A stretch of DNA of 19,305 nt from Bacteriovoracaceae bacterium UBA2428 (GCA_002343545.1 DDRA01000110.1:1-19305); one strand, 5' to 3'. Numbered from the stretch's first letter, positions 7,359 to 15,439 are shown. Program-made: numbers and translations. Notes: generated by a model from the letters alone, not told the origin.

Positions 7359-7808
7359 ATGCTACAACAGTTTGGAAACGCGCTTGCCTTCGTCATTCTG
7401 GCGGCGATCCTCCCGATTGCCATTTTGACGATCGCAAAATTCTTACGTCCGAGTTATCCGCACGCCGGAAAACTGATGACTTACGAATGCGGCGAGGTCC
7501 CGAAGGGCTCGGCGTACGTCATGTTCAACAACCGTTTCTATCTGGTGGCGATCTGCTTCTTGGTTTTTGACGTGGAAGTCGCGTTGCTCTTCCCGGTCAT
7601 GATGCTCTTCCGTGATTCCGTGAACTCGGGCGAAGGTCTCGTCGTCTTCTTGCTGGCCTTTGGATTCTTGTTCGTGTTGCTCGCCGGCCTCGTCTACGAG
7701 TGGGTTAAGGGCGACATCGACTGGGTGCGCGATTTTATGGATCGTCGCAAAGCCCTTCTTTCGGAAGGCCAGTATAAAGCCCGTCTCGCACAGAAAGGTC
7801 ATTCATGA
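7359..7808 (+). CDS. nuoA: NuoA, complex I membrane subunit (copy 1)
   Basis: NuoA is a small inner-membrane subunit at the junction of the membrane and peripheral arms of NADH:quinone oxidoreductase. Its long TM1-TM2 loop lies near the quinone channel. In 149 residues there are three membrane segments (about 8-28, 61-84, 93-115). The loop signature YECG is at 42-45, followed by GSAYVMFNNRFYLVA, and FDVE at 70-73. The usual aromatic-rich YPWA after FDVE is replaced by LLFPVMM. The ATG at 7359 is preceded directly by GGGGG, which is unusually close for a Shine-Dalgarno. An ATG at 7342 is in another frame. This is the first gene of a membrane-arm cluster and it overlaps nuoH by 4 bases (ATGA). 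The sequence is clearly unlike the second NuoA at 15050, so the two are old paralogues. Confidence 0.95.
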   Translation: MLQQFGNALAFVILAAILPIAILTIAKFLRPSYPHAGKLMTYECGEVPKGSAYVMFNNRFYLVAICFLVFDVEVALLFPVMMLFRDSVNSGEGLVVFLLAFGFLFVLLAGLVYEWVKGDIDWVRDFMDRRKALLSEGQYKARLAQKGHS

Positions 7809-8965
7809 GTCTCGCGGAGTTTCTGAGCGGGCTGAATTCCGTTTTCGGAATTGCCCTTCCGATGGTCCTCTTCTCGGTTCTTTCGGCGGTTATCGTCATC
7901 CTTCTTTTCGCCATGCCCTTGGGTGGCATGTGCACTTATTTCGAGCGTAAGGTCGCGGCTGACTTCCAGGAACGGATCGGTCCGAACCGCGTCGGCCCGA
8001 TTGGGCTTTTCCAGTTCTTCGCCGACGGCATTAAGATGATCTTGAAGGAAGATACGATCACGAAGAACGCCGATCGTTTCATCTTCAATTTCGCGCCGTC
8101 CTTGGTTTTGGCGGGTTCCTTGGGTGCTTTCGCGCTCGTTCCTTTCGGCAAGTACGTCATCGGCGCCGATCTTGATATCGGGATCTTCTACGCCATGGCG
8201 CTTGGATCCTTGGTTTCGCTCGGTATCCTGCTGGGGGCTTGGAGCTCGGACAACAAGTGGTCTTTGCTTGGCGGTATGCGTGCGGCCGCGCAAATCGTTT
8301 CCTACGAAATTCCGCTCGGTATCGCGGTTTTGAGCGTCATCACCGTAAGTGGAACGCTCAGCATGCAGGGTATCGTTTCGACGCAGGCTTGGCCGGTCGC
8401 GAATGCTGTGGATGGCGGTCACTTCTGGAACGTGTTCCATAACCCGTTCCTCATGATCAACTTCTTGATCTACTTCATTGCCGCGCTCGCGGAATGCAAT
8501 CGGACGCCCTTTGACCTTCCGGAAGCCGAGTCCGAGCTGGTTTCAGGATTCAACACCGAGTTCAGTGGCATGCGCTTCGGCCTTTATGCCCTCGGCGAGT
8601 TTGCTGACGTCATCTTGTTCGCCTGCATCGCGACGGCCATTTTCTTGGGTGGTTGGCATTTGCCGTTTATCAACTTCGACACTCTGGACCTTGGTCTGCG
8701 GGTTGGTGACACGGATTTGACTCCGCTCTTCCAAACGATCCTGATGGCCTCGGTCTTCCTGGCGAAGGTCGCGGTTCTTGTGTTCGTCGTCATGTGGATC
8801 CGTTGGACGCTTCCCCGTTTGCGCGTCGACCAGCTTATGGACCTTTGCTGGAAGTACATGATTCCGATCGGTTTCGTGAATCTCTTGGGCTGCGCGGTCT
8901 GGGTTTGGGTTTTCAAGGGTAAGAGCATGATCCAAGTGGCGGGTCAGTTGTTGGGAGTCTACTAA
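7805..8965 (+). CDS. nuoH: NuoH, complex I membrane subunit (copy 1)
   Basis: NuoH anchors the peripheral arm to the membrane and forms much of the quinone channel and the first proton path. The 386-residue protein is strongly hydrophobic. It carries the first-loop signature ERKVAADFQERIGPNRVGP (47-65), SYEIPLG (166-172) with its conserved Glu, and the acidic loop beginning AECNRTPFDLPEAESEL (229-245). Next comes FNTEFSG (249-255), where most family members have Tyr instead of both Phe residues (GYHTEYSG). The C-terminal IRWTLPRLRVDQLMDLCWK is typical. The ATG at 7805 overlaps the nuoA stop (7806-7808). Compared with the second NuoH in this window (17902), the core motifs are shared but flanks and loops differ widely, including an insertion around 195-212. 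This points to separate lineages, not recent duplication. Confidence 0.96.
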   Translation: MSLAEFLSGLNSVFGIALPMVLFSVLSAVIVILLFAMPLGGMCTYFERKVAADFQERIGPNRVGPIGLFQFFADGIKMILKEDTITKNADRFIFNFAPSLVLAGSLGAFALVPFGKYVIGADLDIGIFYAMALGSLVSLGILLGAWSSDNKWSLLGGMRAAAQIVSYEIPLGIAVLSVITVSGTLSMQGIVSTQAWPVANAVDGGHFWNVFHNPFLMINFLIYFIAALAECNRTPFDLPEAESELVSGFNTEFSGMRFGLYALGEFADVILFACIATAIFLGGWHLPFINFDTLDLGLRVGDTDLTPLFQTILMASVFLAKVAVLVFVVMWIRWTLPRLRVDQLMDLCWKYMIPIGFVNLLGCAVWVWVFKGKSMIQVAGQLLGVY

Positions 8966-8966
8966 G

Positions 8967-9491
8967 ATGCAACTCGTCGACTTCTTCACGCTCCTTTTCA
9001 TGTTGATGGGCGTCGTCTCGGCCGTGCTCGTGGCGTTCCACCCGAACGTCCTTTACGCGGCCGTGGCCCTTGTCTTCTCGCTTCTTTCGGTGGCGGGCCT
9101 CTACGGCGTCCTGGGAGCGGATTTCTTGGCGGCGGTTCAACTCATTATTTACGTGGGTGGCATCATTGTCGTGATCCTCTTTGCCATCATGATGTCGGAA
9201 AACATCTATCGTGCGCGCTTCCGCGACGCGGCCGGCAAGTTCGTGATTCCCACCGCCGTGGCGGCTTTGCTCATCGCCGGCTTTTTGAAGCTGTTCCATG
9301 ACGCCAAGCTTGAAACGCGCGCCGGCCTGAACGCGATTCCGACCACGGAACAAATGGGTCGTGCTCTCGTGGGTCCCTACGCTTTGGTCTTCCAGTACGT
9401 CGCCATCGTGTTGTTGGCGGGGCTCATTGGCGCGGTCGTGGTGGCTCGTCCTCACCACGGAAATCCTGAATCGGAAGCGGAGAAGAAGTGA
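8967..9491 (+). CDS. nuoJ: NuoJ, complex I membrane subunit (copy 1)
   Basis: NuoJ packs between NuoA, NuoH and NuoK. Its third helix changes conformation during turnover and links the quinone site to the antiporter-like subunits. The 174-residue sequence has about five membrane segments and the hallmark third helix DFLAAVQLIIYVGGIIVVIL (52-71), with the conserved Tyr62 and Gly pair. The long loop after residue 78 and the charged tail HHGNPESEAEKK are normal for the family. The ATG at 8967 follows the nuoH stop after a single base, so translation is probably coupled. The stop overlaps the next start (TGATG). A second NuoJ at 19023 has the more proteobacterial third-helix form IGAVQILIYAGAISVLFVFV. 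Confidence 0.94.
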   Translation: MQLVDFFTLLFMLMGVVSAVLVAFHPNVLYAAVALVFSLLSVAGLYGVLGADFLAAVQLIIYVGGIIVVILFAIMMSENIYRARFRDAAGKFVIPTAVAALLIAGFLKLFHDAKLETRAGLNAIPTTEQMGRALVGPYALVFQYVAIVLLAGLIGAVVVARPHHGNPESEAEKK

Positions 9492-9823
9492 TGCTTGCGG
9501 GTCTCTCCACGAATCTTGGCCTCTACCTTGGTCTCTCGGCCGTTTTCTTTGCGTTCGGGGTCCTGACGGTCCTGACCCGCAAGAACGCGGTCGGCCTCTT
9601 CATGGGCGTCGAGCTTATGCTCAATGGGGCGGCATTGAACTTCGTCGCGTTCCAGACTTTCCGCCCTGGAACCCATGATTCCTGGCTCCATGGCCATGTT
9701 TTCTCCCTTTTCATCATTATCTTGGCCGCGATCGAGGCGGCCGTGGCTTTGGCGATCGTGCTGCGGGTCTTTGCGGCGCGTAGAACGATCGATCCGGATC
9801 GTGCGACGGAACTGCGGGGCTAG
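9491..9823 (+). CDS. nuoK: NuoK, complex I membrane subunit
   Basis: NuoK resembles MrpC and supplies buried glutamates for proton transfer between the quinone site and the antiporter-like subunits. Three membrane segments are visible in 110 residues. The two essential carboxylates are Glu41 in GVELMLNGAALNFVAF and Glu82 in IIILAAIEAAVALAIVL, corresponding to E. coli Glu36 and Glu72. The protein is about 10 residues longer than the common 100 because of a C-terminal tail (RTIDPDRATELRG). I chose the ATG at 9491, which overlaps the nuoJ stop by one base. The codon before it is GTG (9488), a possible alternative start that would add one residue. Only one nuoK is visible in this window. Confidence 0.94.
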   Translation: MLAGLSTNLGLYLGLSAVFFAFGVLTVLTRKNAVGLFMGVELMLNGAALNFVAFQTFRPGTHDSWLHGHVFSLFIIILAAIEAAVALAIVLRVFAARRTIDPDRATELRG

Positions 9824-9832
9824 GCGAGAGAC

Positions 9833-11926
9833 ATGGAACAATCGAACCTTATTACGTACGCGATCCTAATTCCGCTCCTTCCGCTCGCGGCTTATTTCAT
9901 CCAGAGCGCCGTCGGTACGCGGTTGCCCCGTATGGGCGACTGGGTTTCGACCGGCGCGATCTTCCTGTCTTTCCTGCTCGCGACGCAGATTTTTTCGGCG
10001 ATGTGGGGAGCCCACGATCCGAGCTGGGTCGTGGCGAAAAGCTGGACGTGGGTGGATCTTGGATCGGCCGGTCTTCCGGTCAAGTTCGATATCGGCGTTC
10101 GTCTTGATAACCTTTCGGCGGTTATGCTCTTGATGGTCACGCTCTGCGCGACCCTCATTCACTTGTTCTCGACGGGTTACATGCGTGATCACCACGGCCA
10201 TCCGGCCGACGGCTACCGTTACGCGTCTTTCTTCTCGTACTTGTCGCTCTTTACGGCGGCCATGTTGGGCTTGGTCATTTCGGACAACCTCCTGACGCTC
10301 TTCATGTGCTGGGAAGTCATGGGCCTTTGCTCGTATCTTTTGATCGGCTTCTACCGCCATAAGCACTCGGCCGCGAACGCGTCGATCAAAGCCTTCATGA
10401 CGACCCGGGTTGGCGATACCGGCCTCTTCCTCGGCATGTTGGCTCTTTTCGCTTTGATCGGGTCCTTCCAATTCGAAGAGATCTACAAAGCCCTGCAGGA
10501 CGGTATTTTCACGGACCCCAAGAACAGCTTGCTCGGCTTTTCGGCGGCCGCGATGATCGGTTTCCTGATCTTCTGCGGAACGGTCGGTAAGTCCGCCCAG
10601 TTTCCTCTCCAAGTTTGGTTGCCCGACGCGATGGAAGGACCCACGCCGGTCTCCGCGCTTATCCATGCGGCGACGATGGTCGCCGCCGGCGTTTACCTGA
10701 TCATCCGAGTTTTCCCCATCCTGGACGTTGGAAATGTCCTGCCGATCGTGGCGGGAATCGGTGGTTTTACCGCCCTTTTCGCGGCGATCCTGGCGATCAA
10801 GCAGAACGACATCAAGAAGGTCCTCGCTTACTCGACCCTTTCGCAGCTGGGCTACATGGTCCTTGCGCTCGGCGTGGGTAACTTCACGGCTTCTTTCTTC
10901 CACCTCATCACGCACGCCGTCTTTAAGGCGTGCCTCTTCATGTGCTCCGGCTCGGTCATCTACGCCATGCACCACGAGCAAGACATGCGGCACATGGGTG
11001 GATTGGCAAAGAAGATCCCGTTCACGTTCTGGTCGATGTTCATCGCCACGCTCGCCATCGCGGGTGCACCCTTCTTCAGTGGCTTCCTGTCGAAGGACAT
11101 GATTCTCGCTTCGGTGCTCGGATACGGGCAGCATCACGGTGGTTTGTCGTGGCTGCTCGTGGTTTCAGGTTTCGTGACGGCCGGTCTCACGGCTTTCTAC
11201 ATGTTCCGTCTCGTGTTCATGACCTTCTTCGGTCACCCCCACGATCATCACCACTACGACGAAGCGCACGAGGGCGGTTGGAATATGTGGTTCCCGCTGG
11301 TGACTCTCGCGGGGCTCTCGCTTTGGGTCGTCTACACGGGTCACGTCAACCCCTTCCAAGCGCAGGGTTGGTTCACTCAGTTGATCCAACCTCCGAAGCT
11401 TCCGATCCTCGCGGAATCGGTCAAAGAGTACGCGGAATTCGAGCACCACGGGCACGTTCCGGCCATGATCGCTTCGCTCGTGGTGGCGACCCTGGGTATC
11501 TTCTTCAGCTGGCTCGTCTTCGGAGCCAAGAAGATCCCGGCCGCGAAACTCGCCGGCATCTGGCCGAACTTCGTCCACAAGGCGATCGATAACCTGTATT
11601 TCTTCGATTGGTTCTACATCAAGGTCGCGATCCAGAAGGGTCTCATGCCCTTCGCGAAGTTCTGGACGATCGTCGACGACAAGGTCGTCGACCGCGGGAT
11701 GGTGGACGGCCTCGGGGATGTCGCGAACGTGGCTAAAGGCACGATCAATCTTATCGACGACGTCGTCGTGGATCGCACCTTCGTGGATGGCTTCGGCGGC
11801 GGCATTCCTTCCGCGCTCGGATCCAGCCTTAAGGTCCTTCAAAACGGTCAAGTCCAACGCTACCTCTCGGTGGCGGTGGTCGCGCTGATGCTCTTGTTCT
11901 TCTTCCTGAGAGGGGTACTGTTTTAA
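9833..11926 (+). CDS. nuoL: NuoL, antiporter-like proton-pumping subunit of complex I
   Basis: NuoL is the distal antiporter-like subunit. It pumps protons and carries the long lateral helix along the membrane arm. The 697 residues include Glu161 in LFMCWEVMGLCSYLLIGFY, Asp196 in TTRVGDTGLFLG, and Lys253 in CGTVGKSAQFPLQVWLPDAM. GPTPVSALIHAATMVAAGVY (269-288) and NDIKKVLAYSTLSQLGYMV follow. The HxxDMRHMGGL segment and the His-rich loop FFGHPHDHHHYDEAH are also standard. The protein is longer than E. coli NuoL (613), with the excess mainly in the C-terminal region. There the segment before the last membrane helix contains a 27-residue-spaced internal repeat (separate entry). The ATG at 9833 lies 9 bases after the nuoK stop. 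The stop overlaps the nuoM start by one base. Confidence 0.97.
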   Translation: MEQSNLITYAILIPLLPLAAYFIQSAVGTRLPRMGDWVSTGAIFLSFLLATQIFSAMWGAHDPSWVVAKSWTWVDLGSAGLPVKFDIGVRLDNLSAVMLLMVTLCATLIHLFSTGYMRDHHGHPADGYRYASFFSYLSLFTAAMLGLVISDNLLTLFMCWEVMGLCSYLLIGFYRHKHSAANASIKAFMTTRVGDTGLFLGMLALFALIGSFQFEEIYKALQDGIFTDPKNSLLGFSAAAMIGFLIFCGTVGKSAQFPLQVWLPDAMEGPTPVSALIHAATMVAAGVYLIIRVFPILDVGNVLPIVAGIGGFTALFAAILAIKQNDIKKVLAYSTLSQLGYMVLALGVGNFTASFFHLITHAVFKACLFMCSGSVIYAMHHEQDMRHMGGLAKKIPFTFWSMFIATLAIAGAPFFSGFLSKDMILASVLGYGQHHGGLSWLLVVSGFVTAGLTAFYMFRLVFMTFFGHPHDHHHYDEAHEGGWNMWFPLVTLAGLSLWVVYTGHVNPFQAQGWFTQLIQPPKLPILAESVKEYAEFEHHGHVPAMIASLVVATLGIFFSWLVFGAKKIPAAKLAGIWPNFVHKAIDNLYFFDWFYIKVAIQKGLMPFAKFWTIVDDKVVDRGMVDGLGDVANVAKGTINLIDDVVVDRTFVDGFGGGIPSALGSSLKVLQNGQVQRYLSVAVVALMLLFFFLRGVLF
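11669..11797 (+). repeat. Internal duplication in the NuoL C-terminal region
   Basis: Within NuoL, residues 613-628 (IVDDKVVDRGMVDGLG) and 640-655 (LIDDVVVDRTFVDGFG) share the pattern D-D-x-V-V-D-R-x-x-V-D-G-x-G at a 27-residue spacing. At the DNA level both blocks contain GTCGACGA- or ATCGACGA-type codons but are not identical, so the duplication is old. It sits where the lateral helix leads to the last transmembrane segment. Family members usually have one V-D-G element there, to my knowledge. Confidence 0.6.
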
Positions 11927-13479
11927 TGAGCCATATTCTGAGTTGGTTGACCTTCTTCCCCCTAATCGGAGCGGTCGTCATCGCGTTCATGCCGTCGCGC
12001 ATGGACTCGCTGGTGAAATGGGTCGCCGCGGCCACGATGGCGGTTCCGCTGGTTTTGGCGGCTCAGCTTCTTGGCATGTTCGACCAATCGAGCACGGCTT
12101 TCCAGCTCGTTGAACAGTACGACTGGATCTCGAGCTTCAACATCCAATACCACTTGGGCGTGGACGGTCTCAGTATCCTTATGGTGCTGTTGACGGCGCT
12201 CATCAGCTTCCTCGCGATCTTCGCAAGCTGGAACATCAAGAAGATGGTGAAGGGTTACTTCATCATGCTCATGCTTCTGCACGTGGGGATGATGGGTTGC
12301 TTCCTTGCCCTCGACTTTTTCCTCTTCTTCGTCTTCTGGGAAGTCATGCTGATCCCGATGTACTTCCTCATCGGTATCTGGGGCGGCGAGAAGAAGGAAT
12401 ACGCCGCGATCAAGTTCTTCCTCTACACGATGTTCGGCGGTGTTTTCATGCTGATCGGCATGCTCGCCCTCTACTTCTTCTCGGCCGACGCGAACGGCGG
12501 CGTTTCGACCTTCAACTTCCTCGAGCTCGCCAAGGTGGACTGGAGCCAGTTCAAGGTCGCGATCTTCGGTTCCCAGTTCGCCGTCGATAAGCTTGTTTGG
12601 TGGTTCCTTTTCCTTGGTTTCGCCGTGAAGGTTCCGGTTTGGCCTTTCCACACCTGGTTGCCTTGGGCGCACGTTCAGGCCCCGACCGCCGTCTCGATCA
12701 TCCTGGCCGGCGTTCTGCTGAAGCTTGGAACCTACGGCTTCCTGCGCGTGAACTACCAATTGCTTCCGGATGCGACCCTCGCCTTCAAGTATGCCCTCGT
12801 TATCTTGGGCGTGATCGGCGTGATCTACGGCGCTTTCTGCGCCTTGGCTCAGAAGGATCTCAAGAAGCTCGTCGCCTACTCGTCGGTTAGCCACATGGGT
12901 TACGTGCTGGTCGGCATGGCCGTGCTGACCCCGGCCGGTATCCAAGGTGCCGTCCTCCAGATGTTCAACCACGGTCTTTCGGCGGCGATGATGTTCATGC
13001 TCGTCGGCGTTCTCTACGACCGTCTGCACCACCGTTATATCGTCACGCCGGAAGGCAAACTCGGCTTCGGCGGTATCGCGCAGAAGGCTCCCTGGATTAC
13101 GGCAATCTGGATGGTCGCGGTCTTCGCCGGTATGGGTCTCCCCGGTCTGAACGGCTTCATCTCGGAAGCCCTCATTTTCCTGGGCTCTTTCCCGGTCTAC
13201 CGCACGGAAACCGTGATCATGTCGATCGGCATTGTCTTGGGCGCGGCTTATCTCCTCTGGATGGTTCAGCGCGTTTTTTTGGGGCCCTTCACGACGCTGC
13301 ACAAAGACACGTCGACGGGCGCCCTCCATGCCGCTCACGAGATCCAAGAAATCACGGGTCGCGAACTCATCGTCTTGGCTCCCCTCGGCGCGCTTTGCCT
13401 TTGGGTCGGCGTGTATCCCCAGCCCTTCATTAATTTGATGAAGAACACCCTCAATCAGCTTATCGAGGTCGTTAAGTAA
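11926..13479 (+). CDS. nuoM: NuoM, antiporter-like proton-pumping subunit of complex I
   Basis: NuoM is the middle antiporter-like subunit of the membrane arm. The 517 residues have about 14 membrane segments. Key charges are in place: Glu139 in FFVFWEVMLIPMYFLIG, Lys235 in GFAVKVPVWPFHTWLP, Lys313/Lys314 in QKDLKKLVAYSSVSHMGYV, and Glu414 in LNGFISEALIFLGSF. The last is the TM12 carboxylate that separates NuoM from NuoL and NuoN, which have Lys there. One oddity is the near-invariant LPDAH segment, which reads LPWAH (Trp247), with APTAVS instead of APTxGS after it. The ATG at 11926 overlaps the nuoL stop (TAATG), so translation is probably coupled. nuoN follows after 2 bases. Confidence 0.97.
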   Translation: MSHILSWLTFFPLIGAVVIAFMPSRMDSLVKWVAAATMAVPLVLAAQLLGMFDQSSTAFQLVEQYDWISSFNIQYHLGVDGLSILMVLLTALISFLAIFASWNIKKMVKGYFIMLMLLHVGMMGCFLALDFFLFFVFWEVMLIPMYFLIGIWGGEKKEYAAIKFFLYTMFGGVFMLIGMLALYFFSADANGGVSTFNFLELAKVDWSQFKVAIFGSQFAVDKLVWWFLFLGFAVKVPVWPFHTWLPWAHVQAPTAVSIILAGVLLKLGTYGFLRVNYQLLPDATLAFKYALVILGVIGVIYGAFCALAQKDLKKLVAYSSVSHMGYVLVGMAVLTPAGIQGAVLQMFNHGLSAAMMFMLVGVLYDRLHHRYIVTPEGKLGFGGIAQKAPWITAIWMVAVFAGMGLPGLNGFISEALIFLGSFPVYRTETVIMSIGIVLGAAYLLWMVQRVFLGPFTTLHKDTSTGALHAAHEIQEITGRELIVLAPLGALCLWVGVYPQPFINLMKNTLNQLIEVVK

Positions 13480-13481
13480 TC

Positions 13482-14999
13482 ATGCGTTCGCTCTTTTACG
13501 TCTCGCCCCCCCTTCTCCTGAGCTTTTTCAGCGTTTTCGTGCTGATCGCCGGGCTGTGGATCCGCAATCACGCGTTCCTGGTGGGGACCTCCCTGTTGGG
13601 ATTGGGCGGGACGGCGGGGCTCTACCTGTCGATGATCGGCAAACCCGCGCAGGACGCCTTCGCGGGAATGCTGATTTTCGATCATTTCGGGCTCTTCTTC
13701 TCGGTCTTCTCGGTTCTCGTGATTGCCCTTGGCGTGATCGTCAGCGCCCGTTCCAGGGAGATCAAGGAAGACCGTCGTTCCGAGTACTATTCGATCCTGC
13801 TCGCGCTCTGCACGGGCTTGATCTTCATGGGTATCTCGAACCACCTCTTGATGGCCTACCTGGCTGTCGAAACGGTCTCGATCCTGAGCTACACGCTCGC
13901 AGGCTTCAACCGCGAGCGTAACGTCTCGGTCGAAGCTTCCATGAAGTACGTGGTTTACGGCTCGATGGCTTCGGCCATCATGGTCTACGGCATCAGCCTC
14001 TTGTTCGGCGTGACGGGTGAGCTGGAAATGACCGGTCTCCGCGAGTTCTTTGCGAAGACGCCGGCCGATCAGTTGCCCCACCTGACCTGGATCGCGGTTC
14101 TGCTGATTTTCGCCGGTATGGGCTACAAAATTTCCGCGGCGCCGATGCACATGTGGACGCCGGACGTCTACGAAGGCGCGCCGACCCCGGTTTCGGCGAT
14201 GTTCTCGGTGGCTCCGAAGGCCGCCGGTTTTGCTCTCCTCGTTCGCTTCTTGGTGACCGCGTTCACCCAGCCGATCGAGGGCAGCATGGAAGCGTTGGCC
14301 ACGGGAATCCCTGTTTCGCAGGCTTCCTTTAACCTCGTCGGAAACTTCAACTGGCCCTTGTTCTTGATGGCCTCGTCGGGCCTCACCATGTTCATGGGGA
14401 ACTTGGCCGCGCTTTCGCAGGTTTCGATCAAGCGGATCCTGGCCTACTCCAGCATCGCGCACGCCGGATACATGCTCATGGGTATCTCGACGCAGTCGAC
14501 GGCCGGCATCTACGCCATCCTCTTCTACGTCATGGTCTACTGCTTCATGAACATCGGCGCTTTCTGGATTGCCTCGAAAGTGGACGACGTCATGGGCGGC
14601 GATCACCTGAAGCATTTCCGCGGTCTCGTGAGCCGCAAGCCTTTCTATGCGATCAGCATGGCGGTCTTCTTGTTCTCGCTCGTGGGCATTCCGCCTTTCG
14701 CGGGTTTCATGGGCAAGCTCTACCTGTTTCGCGCGGTGATCGGCCGTGAGATGTATTTCTTCGGCTTGATCGCGGCGATCAACTCCGTGATTTCGCTCTA
14801 CTATTACATGAAGATCGTCAAGGCGATGTTCTTCGACGCGCCCGAAGTCGAGATGCCGGCCGGCAAGACCGCGTTCGATTCGCGTTTGACCATGACGTTC
14901 ATCGCTTTGCTTGTGATCCCGAACATCATGTTCGGTCTCTTTACGGATCCGTTGATGGCACTCATCTCGGAAGCGGCGCGGATCTTCACGGGTTCGTGA
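13482..14999 (+). CDS. nuoN: NuoN, antiporter-like proton-pumping subunit of complex I
   Basis: NuoN is the antiporter-like subunit nearest the peripheral arm. In 505 residues, Glu130 lies in LMAYLAVETVSILSYTLAGF and Lys216 in FAGMGYKISAAPMHMWTPDV. The signature EGAPTPVSAMFSVAPKAAGF spans 231-250. SIKRILAYSSIAHAGYMLMG is at 315-334, and the TM12 lysine Lys412 is in PPFAGFMGKLYLFRAV. The N-terminus has the shortened helix layout typical of bacterial NuoN. The ATG at 13482 lies 2 bases after the nuoM stop. Codons 9-10 lie in a run of seven C (13506-13512), but the frame is intact. This is the last gene of the first, membrane-only set; 50 non-coding bases follow before the second nuoA. Confidence 0.97.
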   Translation: MRSLFYVSPPLLLSFFSVFVLIAGLWIRNHAFLVGTSLLGLGGTAGLYLSMIGKPAQDAFAGMLIFDHFGLFFSVFSVLVIALGVIVSARSREIKEDRRSEYYSILLALCTGLIFMGISNHLLMAYLAVETVSILSYTLAGFNRERNVSVEASMKYVVYGSMASAIMVYGISLLFGVTGELEMTGLREFFAKTPADQLPHLTWIAVLLIFAGMGYKISAAPMHMWTPDVYEGAPTPVSAMFSVAPKAAGFALLVRFLVTAFTQPIEGSMEALATGIPVSQASFNLVGNFNWPLFLMASSGLTMFMGNLAALSQVSIKRILAYSSIAHAGYMLMGISTQSTAGIYAILFYVMVYCFMNIGAFWIASKVDDVMGGDHLKHFRGLVSRKPFYAISMAVFLFSLVGIPPFAGFMGKLYLFRAVIGREMYFFGLIAAINSVISLYYYMKIVKAMFFDAPEVEMPAGKTAFDSRLTMTFIALLVIPNIMFGLFTDPLMALISEAARIFTGS

Positions 15000-15049
15000 G
15001 GTCCGTTTAGAGACCTGCGTTCGGGTTCGGTTTTTGAATTGAGAAGGTG
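14999..15049 (+). other. Short spacer between the two nuo sets, with weak hairpin
   Basis: This is the only gap longer than 13 bases in the whole nuo run. AGGTC (14999-15003, starting in the nuoN stop codon) and GACCT (15012-15016) form a 5-bp stem with an 8-base loop. A TTTTT tract (15031-15035) lies 14 bases further on, too far for a standard intrinsic terminator. The element could mark an RNA processing point or a weak attenuation point, or it may have no role. No promoter is evident. Confidence 0.25.
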
Positions 15050-15439
15050 ATGCAGGTGGAAAGCACGTCAGGCGTCGAGTTACTCATCCCGATCCTTGCG
15101 ATGCTTGGATTCGCTTCCGTCGTCGCGACCGGCGCGACCTTGGTCGGGCGTTTTTTGGGCCCCCGCAACTTGGTTGGCGTCAAGGTTCAGCCGTACGAGT
15201 GCGGAATCAAGCCGACCGGCCAAGCCCGCGAACGCGTCAGTGTGAAGTATTACCTCGTCGCGATCCTGTTCCTGCTCTTTGATTTGGAAGCCGCGTTCCT
15301 ACTGCCGGTGGCGTTGTCCTGGAAGGAGCTTTCGCAGCTCGGTCCGATCATCCTGGGCGTCATGGGCTTCTTTCTGTTCTTCTTCTTGTTGGGGCTTTGG
15401 TACGAGTTCAAGGTCAAAGCCCTCGAATGGGAGCGTTAA
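15050..15439 (+). CDS. nuoA: NuoA, complex I membrane subunit (copy 2)
   Basis: This is a second NuoA of 129 residues with three membrane segments. YECG is at 49-52, followed by the proteobacterial-type [19 protein letters not shown] and FDLE at 77-80. The YPWA usually following is here FLLPVALSW. The loop differs markedly from copy 1 (EVPKGSAYVMFNNRF), so the two copies are distinct NuoA types. The start is uncertain. The ATG at 15050 has GAGAAGG only 2 bases upstream, and a GTG at 15047 would be within that signal. A GTG at 15056 would have the same Shine-Dalgarno at a better spacing of 8 bases. The stop TAA shares its last base with the ATG of nuoC, so the nuoB normally found between A and C was not recently lost through a visible scar. 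Confidence 0.94.
   Translation: MQVESTSGVELLIPILAMLGFASVVATGATLVGRFLGPRNLVGVKVQPYECGIKPTGQARERVSVKYYLVAILFLLFDLEAAFLLPVALSWKELSQLGPIILGVMGFFLFFFLLGLWYEFKVKALEWER

Noticed and set aside
7359..9823. First nuo set as an Mrp-type cation/proton antiporter
   Set aside because: NuoA, NuoH and NuoJ are present with true complex I signatures, and the Mrp-specific small subunits E, F and G are absent.
11962..13347. 461-codon minus-strand open frame opposite nuoM, with similar ones at 9866-11137 and 13455-14615
   Set aside because: All are highly charged (many His, Asp, Glu, Arg), the expected antisense reading of hydrophobic membrane-protein codons.
13506..13512. Run of seven C near the nuoN start as a frameshift or slippage site
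   Set aside because: The frame is intact before and after and encodes normal NuoN; nothing suggests programmed slippage.
15397..15439. Earlier start for nuoC at 15397
   Set aside because: It would lie within the end of nuoA and add residues ([13 protein letters not shown]) that do not resemble NuoC. The ATG at 15439 gives the expected N-terminus and the coupling pattern seen elsewhere in the run.
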